Source of the DNA: Stomoxys calcitrans
Lineage: Eukaryota > Arthropoda > Insecta > Diptera > Muscidae
Length of the DNA: 64,000 bases
Assembly: GCF_963082655.1 (NCBI RefSeq)
Contig: NC_081556.1
Span: forward strand, 149,174,501-149,238,500
Direction: 5' to 3'
The stretch's first letter is position 1, and every line of letters starts with the position of its first letter. Both the position numbers and the translations under genes were made by a program. Shown one piece after another: positions 1 to 10,904 of the stretch. Below the pieces are notes generated by a model, which had not been told where the DNA came from, did not search any database, and saw nothing but the letters and a program-made list of their open reading frames with translations.

Positions 1-1890
1 TGACTTAAAAGTTGGAGCAAACGTTAAAAACATCCATAATAATATGTAATAGAAAAAGCGTTAGCCGAAGACCCCTTTGTCAGTAGCAAGCTGATCCTGT
101 ACCGATTTCCTTTAAAAACTAAAAGCACAATTTGATCGTTGTGAACAAAAAACTAAGCCTAAATTAAACAACAAAAGTATATTTAAATATTTATGTAATA
201 TTTTTTTTTAAATTGTGTATGTATATGTAACTATGTATTGTATTAAATTATTATTTTTCTTTAGCAAAATGGCATTTAACAATATAGTATTTCGTTTATT
301 TAAAAAAAATATGTTTTTATTAAAAGAAAATAATCAATAAGCATAATCAATTATAATTTGAGTTGTAATTAATAACAAACATACCATATTCTCCCTGCTC
401 TTTTTAAAATTCGTTTTAAAAGCTCTCTATCTCTAATAAACAGTTTTAATTTTTTTAATTTATTTCATATTTAATATAATTTTTTTTTTGTTTTAATTTA
501 AAAAAAATTTCAAACCCATTTTATTTAAAAAGAAATCAATATGCGTTATTATTTATAATTTATATAAATTTAAAACAAAAACAACATATAATTATGAAAT
601 TAACATCTATTAAGTATAAAATATGTATTTATAACAAGATCTATTTTTAAGGCAAATCTTAAAACAAGAGTAAAAACCAAAACAAAACCTTACTCCATGA
701 ATTTTCGTAAAAGTGTGCTAGAGTGAGTGCAGAAAGTGGTAACTCCCAAAAAATATTAACTGTGTTTGGCCAAATTCTTTACACTTTTACAAAATGAGTA
801 GAGTAAAAAATTTTGTTAAAAATAATGTTTCCACATTCTGTATTTTTTGAAAAAGTTCCTCAAAATGGCGACAATTATAACGTTTTTTTGTCACACAAAA
901 TGAAATGTACGCAAAATTTGGAATTTTTTCGAACAAGTATTTATAATAATTTAACAAACAAAAAACCAAAAATTTCTTAAATTCATAATACACATAATAC
1001 ATATTTATTTAAAGCTATAAAAAAATAAATAAAAATAAAAAACCAAACACTTTTTTCTACCTTTTTTTATTTATCATATGCATACATACATATGTATGTA
1101 TGTGGAAAAGATGATAAATATAAGCAAAAAAAACAAAAACTTTAAACGACCAGACGTTAATATTCTTCAAATTTCATAGATTTTTATGTTATGCTAAAAC
1201 TACAACCTCACTTAACCATTTTGTATCGAATTATTGAAAAAATTCAACAATTTACAATAAAAGGTGAACAGTCCTGTTTTTGTTTCCAAATCAAAAAACA
1301 AAATTAGTCTGAATTCCTATGAATTTAGGAAAATTTACTGTCCTTATGGCCGTCTTCGACCCTCAAATGAATGTCGCAATCTATCTGCAGTTAAAAATTG
1401 ATCAAACAGTTACTTAAGCCAACAGGGTTAGACTTGTTCAAATATTTAATCTGGTACAAAAGAAGTTTGCCCACAATTTTTCTAAATGTTTAGAGAGTGG
1501 AAAAAAACATACGAAATGAGATAGATGTTAACTTAAATGTATCCGCTTAATTCTGGATTGTATAAATAATTTTATACTTCATGTTTACAGCACTCTTCTG
1601 CAGTAAGTTAGCGGAATGCAATCAGCTGACTTAAAAACGTTTTTATATTTTTTCCTTCATTCTTCCATATTTAGCCACTCAACTTTTGTTTTAATAAAGT
1701 TGTTGAAGAAAAACCTTTCCACTTTTTGCCTTGTACAAGTGACATTAGCATCTATTGAACTGTTTTGCTCAGAAATATTGCCACACACAAAAAAAAAATT
1801 ATTAGTGGCCTAACGATTTTGTATTAAAACGCCAAATGTACACACTTTTGTAGTAGTTTTAAAATCATTCGAGAACGCAAGATATATTTA
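1..1890. other. AT-rich intergenic stretch, no gene seen
   Basis: This stretch has long A and T runs, stop codons in all frames and no spliced reading frame I can support. Short open frames at 787-1002 and 1616-1813 are low-complexity translations with no recognisable domain. A small ATGTATGTAT-type palindromic microsatellite lies near 1,079-1,101. It could hold untranslated or regulatory sequence of a gene outside the window, but nothing here shows that. Confidence 0.6.
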
Positions 1891-1894
1891 TTTA

Positions 1895-2102
1895 CAGGTA
1901 GTGGCAGTTGCCCAACAACAAAATATTTAGTGCACTATCTGTCAAAATCAGTGATAAGTGCAATTCTTATTTTGTGTATGTTACTAGTTTGCGCCATTTT
2001 TCGTTGTTTGTGTGTCATGGTTCTTAACTACCACAACCAAAATTAGTTGACAGATAGTGCAGTTCGTGAGAAAAAATTTTACTCAGGTAGGTACACTACC
2101 TG
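1895..2102 (+). mobile_element. MITE family A, copy 1
   Basis: Non-coding element of about 208 bp that starts CAGGTAGTGGCAGTTG and ends TACACTACCTG, so the tips are inverted repeats. Inside are a second inverted pair (CACTATCTGTCA / TGACAGATAGTG) and a conserved core around GGTTCTTAACTA. The same design recurs at 2,406, 3,265, 6,889, 7,280 and 10,437. Sequence just outside the tips (ATTTA on one side, TAATTATGTCATG on the other) is partly conserved between copies, so the true ends may lie a little further out. No coding capacity. The transposase superfamily is not assigned. Confidence 0.75.
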
Positions 2103-2405
2103 GTAATTATGTCATGGTTTGGGTACCGTTCTAATTGGGTATTTCAATTTCGTACGCTTGTAAGTACTGAAACAAAGTAACGGTGGACTTTGGTTACATG
2201 TACCATATGAAACATATTGAATGCAATACATGGTTTGTTTTTATTAAATATGTTAAAAATGTTAAATATATTAAAAATTTTAGCAAAATATGCCTACAAA
2301 AAATTTTCAAGCATCAACAATCAAACTGATGCCTGGTTGCTTTTTTGTAAAAATACATTTTGAAATGGTATCCAATGCATAGTACAATCATGATATATGC
2401 ATTTA

Positions 2406-2609
2406 CAGGTAGTGGCAGTTGGCCGACAAAAACAAATTATTGAGTTCACTATCTGTCAAAACCAGTGATTAGTGCAACTCTGATTTTGAGTATGCTACTA
2501 ATTCGCGCCATATTCCGTTGTTTGTGTGTGGTATGGTTCTTAACTATAATACACGCACACGCCAAAATTCGTTGGCAGATAGTGCACTTCGCGAGTGCAT
2601 AACTACCTG
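2406..2609 (+). mobile_element. MITE family A, copy 2
   Basis: Second copy of family A, in the same orientation as copy 1 and about 300 bp from it. Its flanks, TCATGATATATGCATTTA before and GTTATTATATCATGA after, are themselves roughly inverted. This suggests the terminal inverted repeat extends beyond CAGGTAGTG to a TCATGATATA-like outer part. No reading frame. Confidence 0.7.
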
Positions 2610-2639
2610 GTTATTATATCATGAGTACAATTAAGTAGT

Positions 2640-2870
2640 AGCGTTATTAACACAATAACAATCTCTACTCTGAGATGCAAATGCGGTAAATTGAAATGTC
2701 AACGAGGTTTTGGAAATAAACTTTGTTTTACAACGTGTCTTCTTCAAATGGGATTTATTTTTGTATTTTCATCATTATAACAGTGTTTTGTGGCTTATGT
2801 GTGGAATATCGGATCAAATAGAACATTTGACAGATTTCCGTTACAGAACTGTTAAATAAATCTATTTTAA
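2640..2870 (+). repeat. Interspersed repeat family D, copy 1
   Basis: About 230 bp recognisable by AAATTGAAATGTCAACGAGG, a stretch ending ATAACAGTGTTTTG and then GTGTGGAATATCGGATCAAA. The same landmarks, diverged, occur in the two arms of the fold-back at 10,905-11,795. Non-coding. It follows family A copy 2 directly, so element boundaries are uncertain. Confidence 0.6.
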
Positions 2871-3264
2871 GGGTTCATTAAGTTTTTTGAATAAGGCCGC
2901 TAATCCATGAATACCATAAGAGTATCCGCTTACTCAAAAATATGGACAAATTTGGCACAAATTGTAACTGGAAGTCGTTCGCGTACATTATTTGCAGCAG
3001 AAGAGAACGGGAGAATACGTGAGAGCGAGCAAAATGTTGAGAGTTTGCCAAGGTTTTTTTTCAGCAGAAATTTGCAGCATCATACAGATTTGTTAGAAAA
3101 ACCAGCTGTTTAATTAAAAAAAATAGCAAATGAGAGCAATCGCTGTCCTCACTCTTCTGCAAATTTCTACTGGAAAAGTGCGCGAACACACCTAATGTGT
3201 TTAACCAACCATTTATCAAAGGATCAAAGGAAAGAAAAAACGATGGTTTGCATGACATAATTAC

Positions 3265-4179
3265 CAGGTAGTGTACCGTACACAGCTGAGTAAAATTTTT
3301 TCTCGCCAAATGCACTATCTGCCAACGAGTTTGGTTTGTGTGTGTATATTATAGTTAAGAACCATACCACACACACAAACACGAAATGCACCACATCAAC
3401 TCTGCTTCAATGCTGTTGTCTTTGTTGTGTATTGTTGTTTGAGTTTTGTTTGTTTTCTGACAAAGAAAAAGAGTCCGTCGGATTTCACAATAATTTAATA
3501 GGCATTTTCGCTGTGAATGAAGTCAGTACTAGGCTTTACGTGCTGTAGAACCAGTCTTGTTTTCATTAATTATTTTTTCTTTTGGCGCAGGTAAGAAGTT
3601 TTCACCATATTGTTGAATTCGATCAGATGACTTGAAATGACTAGCCAGAACAAGCCCATATGTGGTCTGCCATATTTTGCTTGCTTCATCTATAAAGAAA
3701 CTCAGAAAATAAGTCAAGCTTACCCAAGATACACTTGCAAGAGATAACGATCAGCTGACTTTTTAAGTGCCAGAACCGCTAATCACTCGTTTCTTTATGT
3801 AATATAATTGCGTATAACAAACTCCGAATCAGAGTTGCACTAATCACTGATTTTGACAGATGGTGAACTTATACTTTGTTGTTTGGCAAGGCGGATTTAT
3901 AAAGGTGGTCTCACGCCTCACGCCGGCCAAGTTTGACGGTATTAAGATGTCAGATTTTTGTTTGCATTCTCTTTGTTGTCATCTTCTTTCTCGCATATTC
4001 TCCGCTCACGTATTCACATGTATACACACACGCACACAAACTTCTTTGAGTGTGTTGGCAAAACGTCGATCAGCTTGATGTGAAGATGGCGGATTACACC
4101 ATATGAGTTGTGGTTGTTGTTACAAATGAGACCACCTTTAATTGTTTAGCTATGGTTGTTTGGCAACTGCACTTACCTG
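3265..4179 (-). mobile_element. MITE family A, copy 3, split by later insertions
   Basis: Inverted relative to copies 1 and 2. It begins CAGGTAGTGTACCGTACACAG at 3,265 and its far tip ACTTACCTG ends at 4,179. The family sequence breaks off near 3,390, resumes near 3,815 (AGAGTTGCACTAATCACTG), and breaks again near 3,887 where a family B element is inserted. The last family A segment, TTGTTTGGCAACTGC, follows family B. So this copy is older than the family B insertion it carries. The 3,390-3,815 filler is unassigned. Confidence 0.65.
3887..4142 (+). mobile_element. MITE family B, copy 1, nested in family A
   Basis: Starts AAGGCGGATTTATAAAGG followed by TGGTCTCACGCC, and ends AAATGAGACCACCTTTAATTG, so GGTGGTCTCA and TGAGACCACC form inverted ends. 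The interior is non-coding with landmarks GACGGTATTAAGATG, a pyrimidine-rich segment with CGCATATTCTC, and GGCAAAACGTCGATCAGCTTG. Similar copies occur at 7,605, 9,112 and (inverted) 10,227. It interrupts a family A element, which gives a relative insertion order. Confidence 0.75.
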
Positions 4180-4319
4180 TAATAAATTGGTCCGTTCGCG
4201 TCTTTTCCGTTTTATTTGAATTTAACAGCTGACTTTCATAAAACAGCTGTTCGATGCTGCAAATTTTTGCTGAGAAAAAACTTCTAGTAGAAATTTGCAA
4301 GATCGCAATTACCAATCAT

Positions 4320-6290
4320 TCAAAATTGTGCTCTGTCTCAAGCAAAATATATCTGTATTCTTTCGCCAACTTTTAGAAATCAGTTGATTTTACAGAGGGA
4401 GAACAGATGACTTCGATGAATTGACAAACTAATCGAGTGACAAAATGTTAGTGGTCCAGATGCTAAATTTGTTTCTTCATTCTCCTATGAGGTGAGATGA
4501 GGATATCGATTGTTTGCAATTGGTTTCAAAAAGCTAACTATTAAAATAAATACAATTAGTAGGGACATAATGATATAAGTTCAACAAGAAAAGTGTGACT
4601 TTGTTTGGGCATGCGACTCACTGTTTTTTATTATGTAATCCACCTTGGTTATTTTTATTTCTAGTTTTGGTTATTTTTATATATATATATATTGTAGATT
4701 TATGATTTTTTTAAAATTTCCTTCGAGAAGAGAATTACTTTGAACACTCGTAAACATCTTAATTGTATACTTTCTCTAACTATAAACAGCCAGCATTTAA
4801 AACTTTTAAAAGCTCATATTTATACGTTTTTTTAAAAACAAGCTAATAAAAACAAAAAGCACAATTTCATCTTAAAATCTTAAAACAAAAAATTAAATTG
4901 AAAAGAACAAAAAAGAATGATTGATATATCTCTTATAAAACAAAAACTGAATATGTAAACAACAACAAAAAGCATACCTATACATTAATACATAAATACC
5001 AAGAAAAATGGAAGTAATAATAATATAAATACAACTAAAACCAAATTTTTTCTCTTCACAATTTTTACAGAAAATTATCATAAACCAAAAATAAAATAAA
5101 CATTATTTACCATTTAAAATAAATTAAAGAAATTAAGTAATACTAAATAATATTTCGAAACAATAAACTAACTAATTAATTAGTGATTAATTTCATTGAT
5201 TAGTGATTAATTAGTTAAAAAATAATAATAACTAAAGAAAAAAAAAACAAAATAACAAAGAGAAAGACAACTTCAAAGTGACCATTTTTACAAATAATAC
5301 AAAACAAAAAACAAATGTCTCTAAAACCAAAACAAAAAACACAAATTATTTGTAATTATATTTATTAAACAAAAACCAAGATGAATAATAAGGAAGAACC
5401 TCCAAAAAAAAACATAACAGAAACTATAAACTTAAAAAAAAAAATCACAAATAGAGTAAACGTTTACATTAATGAGTATAAGAAAAATGAAAAGAACAAA
5501 AAACCAAATCGAAAATCTTCAAAAAGGAAACCAAAAATAAAACAAAGATGTAATTATAACAAGTTATTTACTAGAAATCATTTCAAATAATTTTGAGAAA
5601 ATATAAACCAATTCAAAACAAAACAAAAATCAACAACAACCACAAGAAATTTAATATGTTTCATTAAAACCAAAAAGCAAAGGAAAACAAAACTTTAACC
5701 AAAACCAAAAACAAACGACTTGATTTTCAAAATGGACAGACTACATCCTAACTCTGCAGGAATATATCTACACACACACACACATACATATAAACGCATA
5801 TTTAAATTGAAGGTATGGAATTTGAATTCTTTATGATGCATTTCAAATATAATATATGAAGAGAACTGCTCATGATGGCGGATTTTTTTGATTCCTACAT
5901 ATAGGTATACAGCTAACTGCAATTATATCGATCGTCTGAAAATCAACCTTTACTACCAAAACCATTAAAATGTTCGCACTCAATATCAGCTGTTTCCCCT
6001 CCATAAAATCAGTCGATATTTCGCTTTGCCCTGGTGTATGAGGTCAATGCACTCTACCAAGCTTCTCAAACGTGGAAAACACAAAAAACTAGTGGTTTTG
6101 ACAATTAGCCAATCTAGCCCTGAGTGTCTGTGCCAGGCATCCACTTTGCCTAATTCTGTGTGATGTAAAATGAGCGTTTTTTTGATCTCTTCTATGCCAA
6201 AATCCAGTGATTGTGTAAAGGGAAACAGGATATATTAAGCAGAAAAAGATACACCTACAAGAGACGCCACCGAATGGTAACTTATATATC
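4320..6290. other. Intergenic stretch, no gene seen
   Basis: A-rich on the + strand with repeated AAAACAAAAA and AACCAAAAAC tracts, a short (TA)n near 4,678-4,692 and a CACACA microsatellite near 5,772. The open frame at 5,381-5,590 is a lysine/asparagine-rich translation of A-runs and is not credible as a gene. Segments around 6,000-6,290 look like unique sequence without a coding signature. Confidence 0.55.
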
Positions 6291-6292
6291 AG

Positions 6293-6540
6293 AATTCACT
6301 AATAGATGGTTATGTCACAGGTTTCATTGAATAAGGTTAAGCCAAGCGATCAGCCAACATACCATTTTCTTAATGTTTGGCAGTTCTAGGCATTATGGAT
6401 GTCGTAACGTTTTCACCTCTATGATGACAATTTTCAATCGACAGATTTGACATGCTTAATGATGTTCATGGGGCCTTTCCACTTTATGTTTTCACATGTG
6501 ACCTAACCTTCTATTGGTGAATCCTTGTTGTGCCAGTTGC
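6293..6540 (+). repeat. Interspersed repeat family G, copy 1
   Basis: Matches 9,075-9,535 through landmarks AATAAGGTTAAGCC, TTTGGCAGT, GATGACAATTTTCAATCG and TAATGATGTTCATGGG followed by CCACTTTATGTT. This copy is uninterrupted; the second carries a family B insertion. Non-coding. Confidence 0.6.
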
Positions 6541-6742
6541 AGAAAGTCAATAGTGGAAAGGATCCATGAACATAAAAGATGCCAAAATGAGTCGATTTAT
6601 AAATAACGTGAGCAAAAAATGTGAACAAAGAGAAACTTGGCATCCTCAATGACAAAAACCGTCTACAGTTTAAAAGAAATTATATGTAGACTGATTGTTT
6701 CCACAACCTTATTTCGTGAATCCTGCCTGCCTATTAACAGTA

Positions 6743-6852
6743 AGCCCCCGTTTACACTGCTCCGGATTAAAGGCTCTCGTCAGTTGATTTTGTAAAGGGA
6801 AAACAGATCGAGCCATTAAATCCGGATTTCAAGAGCAGTGTAAACGGGGTTT
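6743..6852 (+). mobile_element. MITE family C, copy 1
   Basis: A roughly 105-bp palindrome-like element. CCCCCGTTTACACTGCT at the left end is the inverse of AGAGCAGTGTAAACGGGG at the right end. The interior contains TCCGGATTAAAGGCTCTCG and GAGCCATTAAATCCGGATTT, which are also inverted. A second copy is at 7,123-7,240 and both are followed at the same spacing by a family A copy. No coding capacity. Confidence 0.75.
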
Positions 6853-6888
6853 AACAATGTGCTACATTACCGCTCATGACATAATTAC

Positions 6889-7100
6889 CAGGTAGTGTAC
6901 CGTAAACAGCTGAGTACAAATTTTTTCTCGCGATGGGCACTATCTGTCCACTAGTTTTGTTTTTGTGTGTTTATTATAGTTAAGAACCATACCACACAAA
7001 CACCGAACTAGTAACATACTCAAAATCAGAGTTGCACTAATCATTGATTTTTACAGATAGCGCATTCAATATTTTGTTGTTGGACAACTGCCACTACCTG
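6889..7100 (-). mobile_element. MITE family A, copy 4
   Basis: Runs from CAGGTAGTGTACCGTAAAC to GCCACTACCTG, with core TATAGTTAAGAACCATACC and inner pair CACTATCTGTC / ACAGATAGCGC. Preceded by family C copy 1 and a short linker. The C+linker+A block is duplicated in tandem immediately downstream. Confidence 0.75.
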
Positions 7101-7122
7101 TAAATGAATATATTTTGAGTAA

Positions 7123-7240
7123 AACCCCGTTTACACCGCTCATTAAATCCGGATTTAAAGCTCTCCTCAGCTGATTTATAAAGGGAAAACAGATGATCGA
7201 GCCATTAAATCTGGGTTTCAAGAGCAGTGTAAACGGGGTT
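7123..7240 (+). mobile_element. MITE family C, copy 2
   Basis: Ends ACCCCGTTTACACCGCT and AGAGCAGTGTAAACGGGGT, interior as in copy 1. It begins about 22 bp after the end of family A copy 4. The linker after it (CAACAATGTGCTTCACTAC) matches the linker after copy 1, evidence for a tandem block duplication instead of independent insertions. Confidence 0.75.
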
Positions 7241-7279
7241 CAACAATGTGCTTCACTACACCTCTCATAACATAATAAC

Positions 7280-7481
7280 CAGGTAGTGTACCAGTAAATT
7301 TTTTTTCTCGCGCAGTTTTGGTTGTTTGTTTGTATTAAAGTTAAGAACCATAACTCACACAAAAAACGAAAAATGCCGTGAACTCAAATGAATCACATAC
7401 TCAAAATCAAAGTTGTACCAATCACTGATTTTGAGACATAGTGCACTCAATATTTTGTTGTTGGGCAACTTCCACTACCTG
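7280..7481 (-). mobile_element. MITE family A, copy 5
   Basis: Second family A copy of the tandem C+A block. It runs from CAGGTAGTGTACCAGTAAA to TTCCACTACCTG and is followed by TAAATGAATATAT, as is copy 4. Slightly more diverged internally (TTAAAGTTAAGAACCATAAC). Confidence 0.7.
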
Positions 7482-7604
7482 TAAATGAATATATGTTGCT
7501 ACCGCTTGATTTTTCTTACCACAGGGTTCTCATTTTAAATTCTTATAATGGAGCTTTAAGATTTTCTCAAAAGGTTATAAAATCTACACAGAAAACTCCT
7601 ACTC

Positions 7605-7861
7605 GTGTCAAGGCGGATTAAAAAAGGTGGTCTCACGCGAACAGCTGTTAACAGCCGGCCAGGTTTAGCGGTATTAAAATCAAGATTTTTGTTTGCATTC
7701 TCTTTGTGGTTATTTTCTTTCTCGCATATTCTCTGCTCATGTATGCACACGTACACAAATTTCTTTGTGTGTGTTGGCAAAACGTCGATCAGCTTGATGG
7801 CAAGATGGCGGATTGCACCGTATGATTTGTGCTTGTTGTACAAATGAAACCACATTTAATT
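7605..7861 (+). mobile_element. MITE family B, copy 2
   Basis: Begins AAGGCGGATTAAAAAAGG followed by TGGTCTCACGCGAACAGCTG and ends TGAAACCACATTTAATTG. Same interior landmarks as copy 1 (CGGTATTAAAATC, GGCAAAACGTCGATCAGC, CAAGATGGCGGATTGCACC). The open frames across it on both strands (7,556-7,855) are fortuitous. Confidence 0.72.
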
Positions 7862-7869
7862 GTTTTGCC

Positions 7870-9070
7870 ATGTACTCATGTAAAACAACGTATAATTGAC
7901 ATTTTCTAAGCCAAACTTTTTAACTGAAGCGCCAAAAAGCAAAACGTCAAGAAACCGTTTTTTAACAAAATACGGGACTCAAGAAATTTAACATCAAATT
8001 TTTTGTTTCACTCAAGGCTTTTTTAAATCGCCTTCCAATTTAATACTCTCGAATTCTACTTTACAGGTATAAACTTAAAATCTGGCTATCACTTTTCAAT
8101 ATTAGACCGGCAACCTCTTTCAATTTAAATTATATTACAACAAACAAAACATTCACACTCATACATACAAAAAACTACAACAAAAAAACGAGTTATTAAT
8201 AATAGTTAGTAAAGGATCATTAGGTGTTAAAACTTCTTTGTCTCGCGTTTAATTTTAATTTTGCTTATATATATAAACCAAAACCAACAAAAAAAATCTA
8301 AATTGCTTTAGTTGTACGAATTCATTTTCTATTTTTAAAATCGGTTATGTGATATATTTCCTTCTCTAAATTTGTTTCATTTTTGTTCAACAACTTATTT
8401 TTAAACATTTCTAGTTTTTCCTCTCTCTCACACTATCTCTCTCAATACAGTCTTGTTTCTCATTCTCATAAAATTATTGAAATACATTAAGTAATAATTG
8501 ACTCATAATAGTAGAGAAGAAAAATAAAAAGGAACAAACTACTACGGATAATATCTGAAGGCAAAAAAACTTGAATAAAAAAAAAATCTAACAACCAACA
8601 GATTCGAAAAACAAAGAGTCCTTAAAAAACAAACAAAGAAAAACAACACACATTTGTATGTAAAAGTGAAAAAACCAAAAACAAAGATGTAATGGAATCT
8701 CCCAGTGTTAGAGAGGGATAATCTTGAATTAATATAAAATTATATATTATATAATAAAAAAAAATTAAAATTAATAAAGAAACGGTAAACCAAAAAAAGA
8801 GCTTAATATTTTCTTTATAGGTTTCTACCTGGCAGTGGCCGGTTTGGGAGAAGTATGTGTTTTGTAGATGTGAGCTTGGAATGCCAAGCATCTCAATATT
8901 CTTGATATTACAGGGTAGCTGACACAAAATGAGAATATATATTTTGTATTGATTCAAATGTGTGGAACTAATCTAATGGGTTGATTATGGATTGCAACTC
9001 AACAATAGTTGCGTTGCCAGGAGATACAACTTTGAAATAAAAATCTGTATCAGGATTCACTTAACAAGAT
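7870..9070. other. Intergenic stretch, no gene seen
   Basis: AT-rich sequence with pyrimidine tracts (CTCTCTCTCACACTATCTCTCTC near 8,420) and A-runs. A short open segment after a good acceptor-like TTTATAG near 8,820 reads about 34 codons, but no upstream partner exon or known domain was found, so it is not called. Confidence 0.5.
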
Positions 9071-9074
9071 TGTG

Positions 9075-9535
9075 TTAATTGATCAGCAGGATTCACTAAA
9101 TAAGGTTAAGCCCAAGGCGGATTTAACAAGGTGAACAGCTGTTAACATCCGGCCATGTTTGACGGTATTAAGATGAAAGATTTTTGTTTGCACTTTCTTT
9201 GTTGTTATCTTCTTTCTCCCATATTCTCTGCTCATGTACGCACACGCACATAAATTTGTTTATGTGTGTTGGCAAAACGTCGATCAGCTTGTTAGATTTG
9301 TGGTTGTTGTTGAACCACCACCAAGCTATCAGCCGACATACAATTTTTTTTTAATTTTTGGCAGTACTTGGTATTGACAACTTACAACTTGTTTTTTTTT
9401 TACATTTATTCTTTGTTAACGTTTTTTACTATTCGATGACATTTTCAATCGGCAGATTTGGCAGGCTTAATAATGTTCATGGGACCTATCCACTTTATGT
9501 TCTCGCAAGTGACTATTTGTGAGTCCAGAGCAATC
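9075..9535 (+). repeat. Interspersed repeat family G, copy 2, interrupted
   Basis: Left part AAATAAGGTTAAGCCC ends at about 9,111, where a family B element starts. Family G resumes near 9,322 with CAAGCTATCAGCCGACATAC and continues to CCACTTTATGTTCTCGCAAG. Comparison with the uninterrupted copy at 6,293-6,540 defines the insertion point. Confidence 0.6.
9112..9322 (+). mobile_element. MITE family B, copy 3, nested in family G
   Basis: Starts AAGGCGGATTTAACAAGGTG and keeps the interior GACGGTATTAAGATG and GGCAAAACGTCGATCAGCTTG, but its right end is shortened (TTGTGGTTGTTGTTGAACCACC). The GGTCTCA tip is partly lost on both sides. Interrupts family G, so it is younger than that repeat. Confidence 0.65.
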
Positions 9536-9545
9536 AGCTAACATA

Positions 9546-9784
9546 TTGGGTTGCCCAAAAAGTAATTGCGGAATTTTTTAAAAGAAAGTAAATGCAGTTT
9601 TAATCAGATTTAGAATGAACTTTAATCAAATATACTTTTTTTTACACTTTTTTCCTAAAGCAAGCTAAAAGTAACAGCTGGTAACTGACAGAAGAAAGAA
9701 TGCAATTACAGAGTCACAAGCTGTGAAAAAATTTGTCAACGCCGACTATATGAAAAATCCGCAATTACTTTTTGGGCAACCTAA
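9546..9784 (+). mobile_element. Mariner-derived MITE, copy 1
   Basis: A 239-bp element with terminal inverted repeats TTGGGTTGCCCAAAAAGTAA and (inverse) TTACTTTTTGGGCAACCTAA, flanked by TA on both sides, the target duplication expected of Tc1/mariner elements. One subterminal part (GTCACAAGCTGTG, TTGTCAACGCCGACTATATG) is the inverse of the first ~130 bp of the broken mariner transposon at 63,290, so this is probably an internal deletion derivative of that family. No reading frame of its own. Confidence 0.85.
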
Positions 9785-10226
9785 TACAATATTTTGAGTT
9801 TTTGCCGTTGCTCAACATTCAACTTTTTTTTTGCATTGCATTTAAAATTTTTTTTTTCATAAATATTATGATAAAATCATTTATATCATGGACATTTTTC
9901 ATTCTGAGTACGAATAGAGTGCGATCCAATCGGTATGTATTCTCCTATTTATTGTGCTACACGTATGTTCGATGAAATAAAAGCTCGATTTAAGCGAAAA
10001 AGTTGCATATTTATTGCAAAATCCATTTGATGCTCACAACTTTCAGAGTTGTCATCTTTGAAAATACATATGACAACACATATCGTGTGATACCAGCTTA
10101 AGCATTCAAAAGGTCTTGTTTTGTACTATTTAAAATACACATTTAAGAACCTAGAGCCCATTTTACAGATATTTATAACAGTAGCTTCAAATCAGATCAC
10201 ATAATGCATCATGGCTGAGTTATTTT

Positions 10227-10426
10227 ATAGGTTGTCTCATTTGTACAACATAAAAACCATATGGTGAAATCGCCATCAGAAAGTGTGCGTACATGAGCAG
10301 AGAATATGCAAGAAAGAAAATAATAACAAAGAGAACGCAAACAAAAATCGTACATCTTAATACCGTAAAATCTGACCGGCTATGAACAGCTGTTCGCGTG
10401 AGACCACCTTTTTAAATCCGCCTTGG
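10227..10426 (-). mobile_element. MITE family B, copy 4
   Basis: Inverted copy. Begins AGGTTGTCTCATTTGTACAAC and ends GCGTGAGACCACCTTTTTAA followed by ATCCGCCTT, with GAACAGCTGTTCGC near the right end. It abuts the degenerate family A copy at 10,437. Confidence 0.68.
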
Positions 10427-10436
10427 CTGCAACCAT

Positions 10437-10875
10437 GAGGTAGCGTACCGTAAACAGCTGAGTACATTTTTTTCTTGCGAAGTGCACTATCTTTCAATGA
10501 GTTGTGGTGTGCGTATTATATTGGGTTGCCCAAAAAGGAATTGCGGATTTTTTAAATGAAAGTAAATGCATTTTTAATAAAACTTAGAATGAACTTTAAT
10601 CAAATATACTTTTTTACACTTTTTTTCTAAAGCAAGCTAAAAGTAACAGCTGATAACTGACGGAAGAAAGAATGCAATTACAGAGTCACAAGCTGTGAAA
10701 AAATTTGTCAACGCCGACTATATGAAAAATCCGCAATTACTTTTTGGACAACCCAATAGTTAAGAACCATAACACATAAACAACGAAAAATGGCGCGAAC
10801 TAGTTACTCAAAATCGGAGTTGCACGACTTTGACAGATAGTGTACTCAATATTTGATGTTGGGCAACTGCCAAAT
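10437..10875 (-). mobile_element. MITE family A, copy 6, split by a mariner MITE
   Basis: The left tip is degenerate (GAGGTAGCGTACCGTAAACAG) and the right tip eroded (TGGGCAACTGCC). The core reads ...GTGCGTATTATA, then a complete mariner MITE (10,521-10,756), then TAGTTAAGAACCATAACAC..., so joining the flanks restores the family A core seen in other copies. Confidence 0.65.
10521..10756 (+). mobile_element. Mariner-derived MITE, copy 2, nested in family A
   Basis: A 236-bp element from TTGGGTTGCCCAAAAAGG to CTTTTTGGACAACCCAA with TA on both sides. Very similar to the copy at 9,546 along its whole length, including GAATGAACTTTAATCAAATA and GGAAGAAAGAATGCAATTAC. It sits precisely inside the TATTATAGTTAAG core of a family A MITE. 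Confidence 0.85.
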
Positions 10876-10904
10876 AAATGAATATATCTTGGCTGCAACC
10901 CATG

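Noticed and set aside
3860..4078. Short frames over the nested family A and B MITEs
   Set aside because: They run across element junctions and have no homology or codon bias suggesting protein.
8821..8922. Possible isolated exon after TTTCTTTATAG near 8,820 (about 34 codons)
   Set aside because: No partner exon, no recognised protein and no conservation evidence; one good acceptor in AT-rich sequence is expected by chance.
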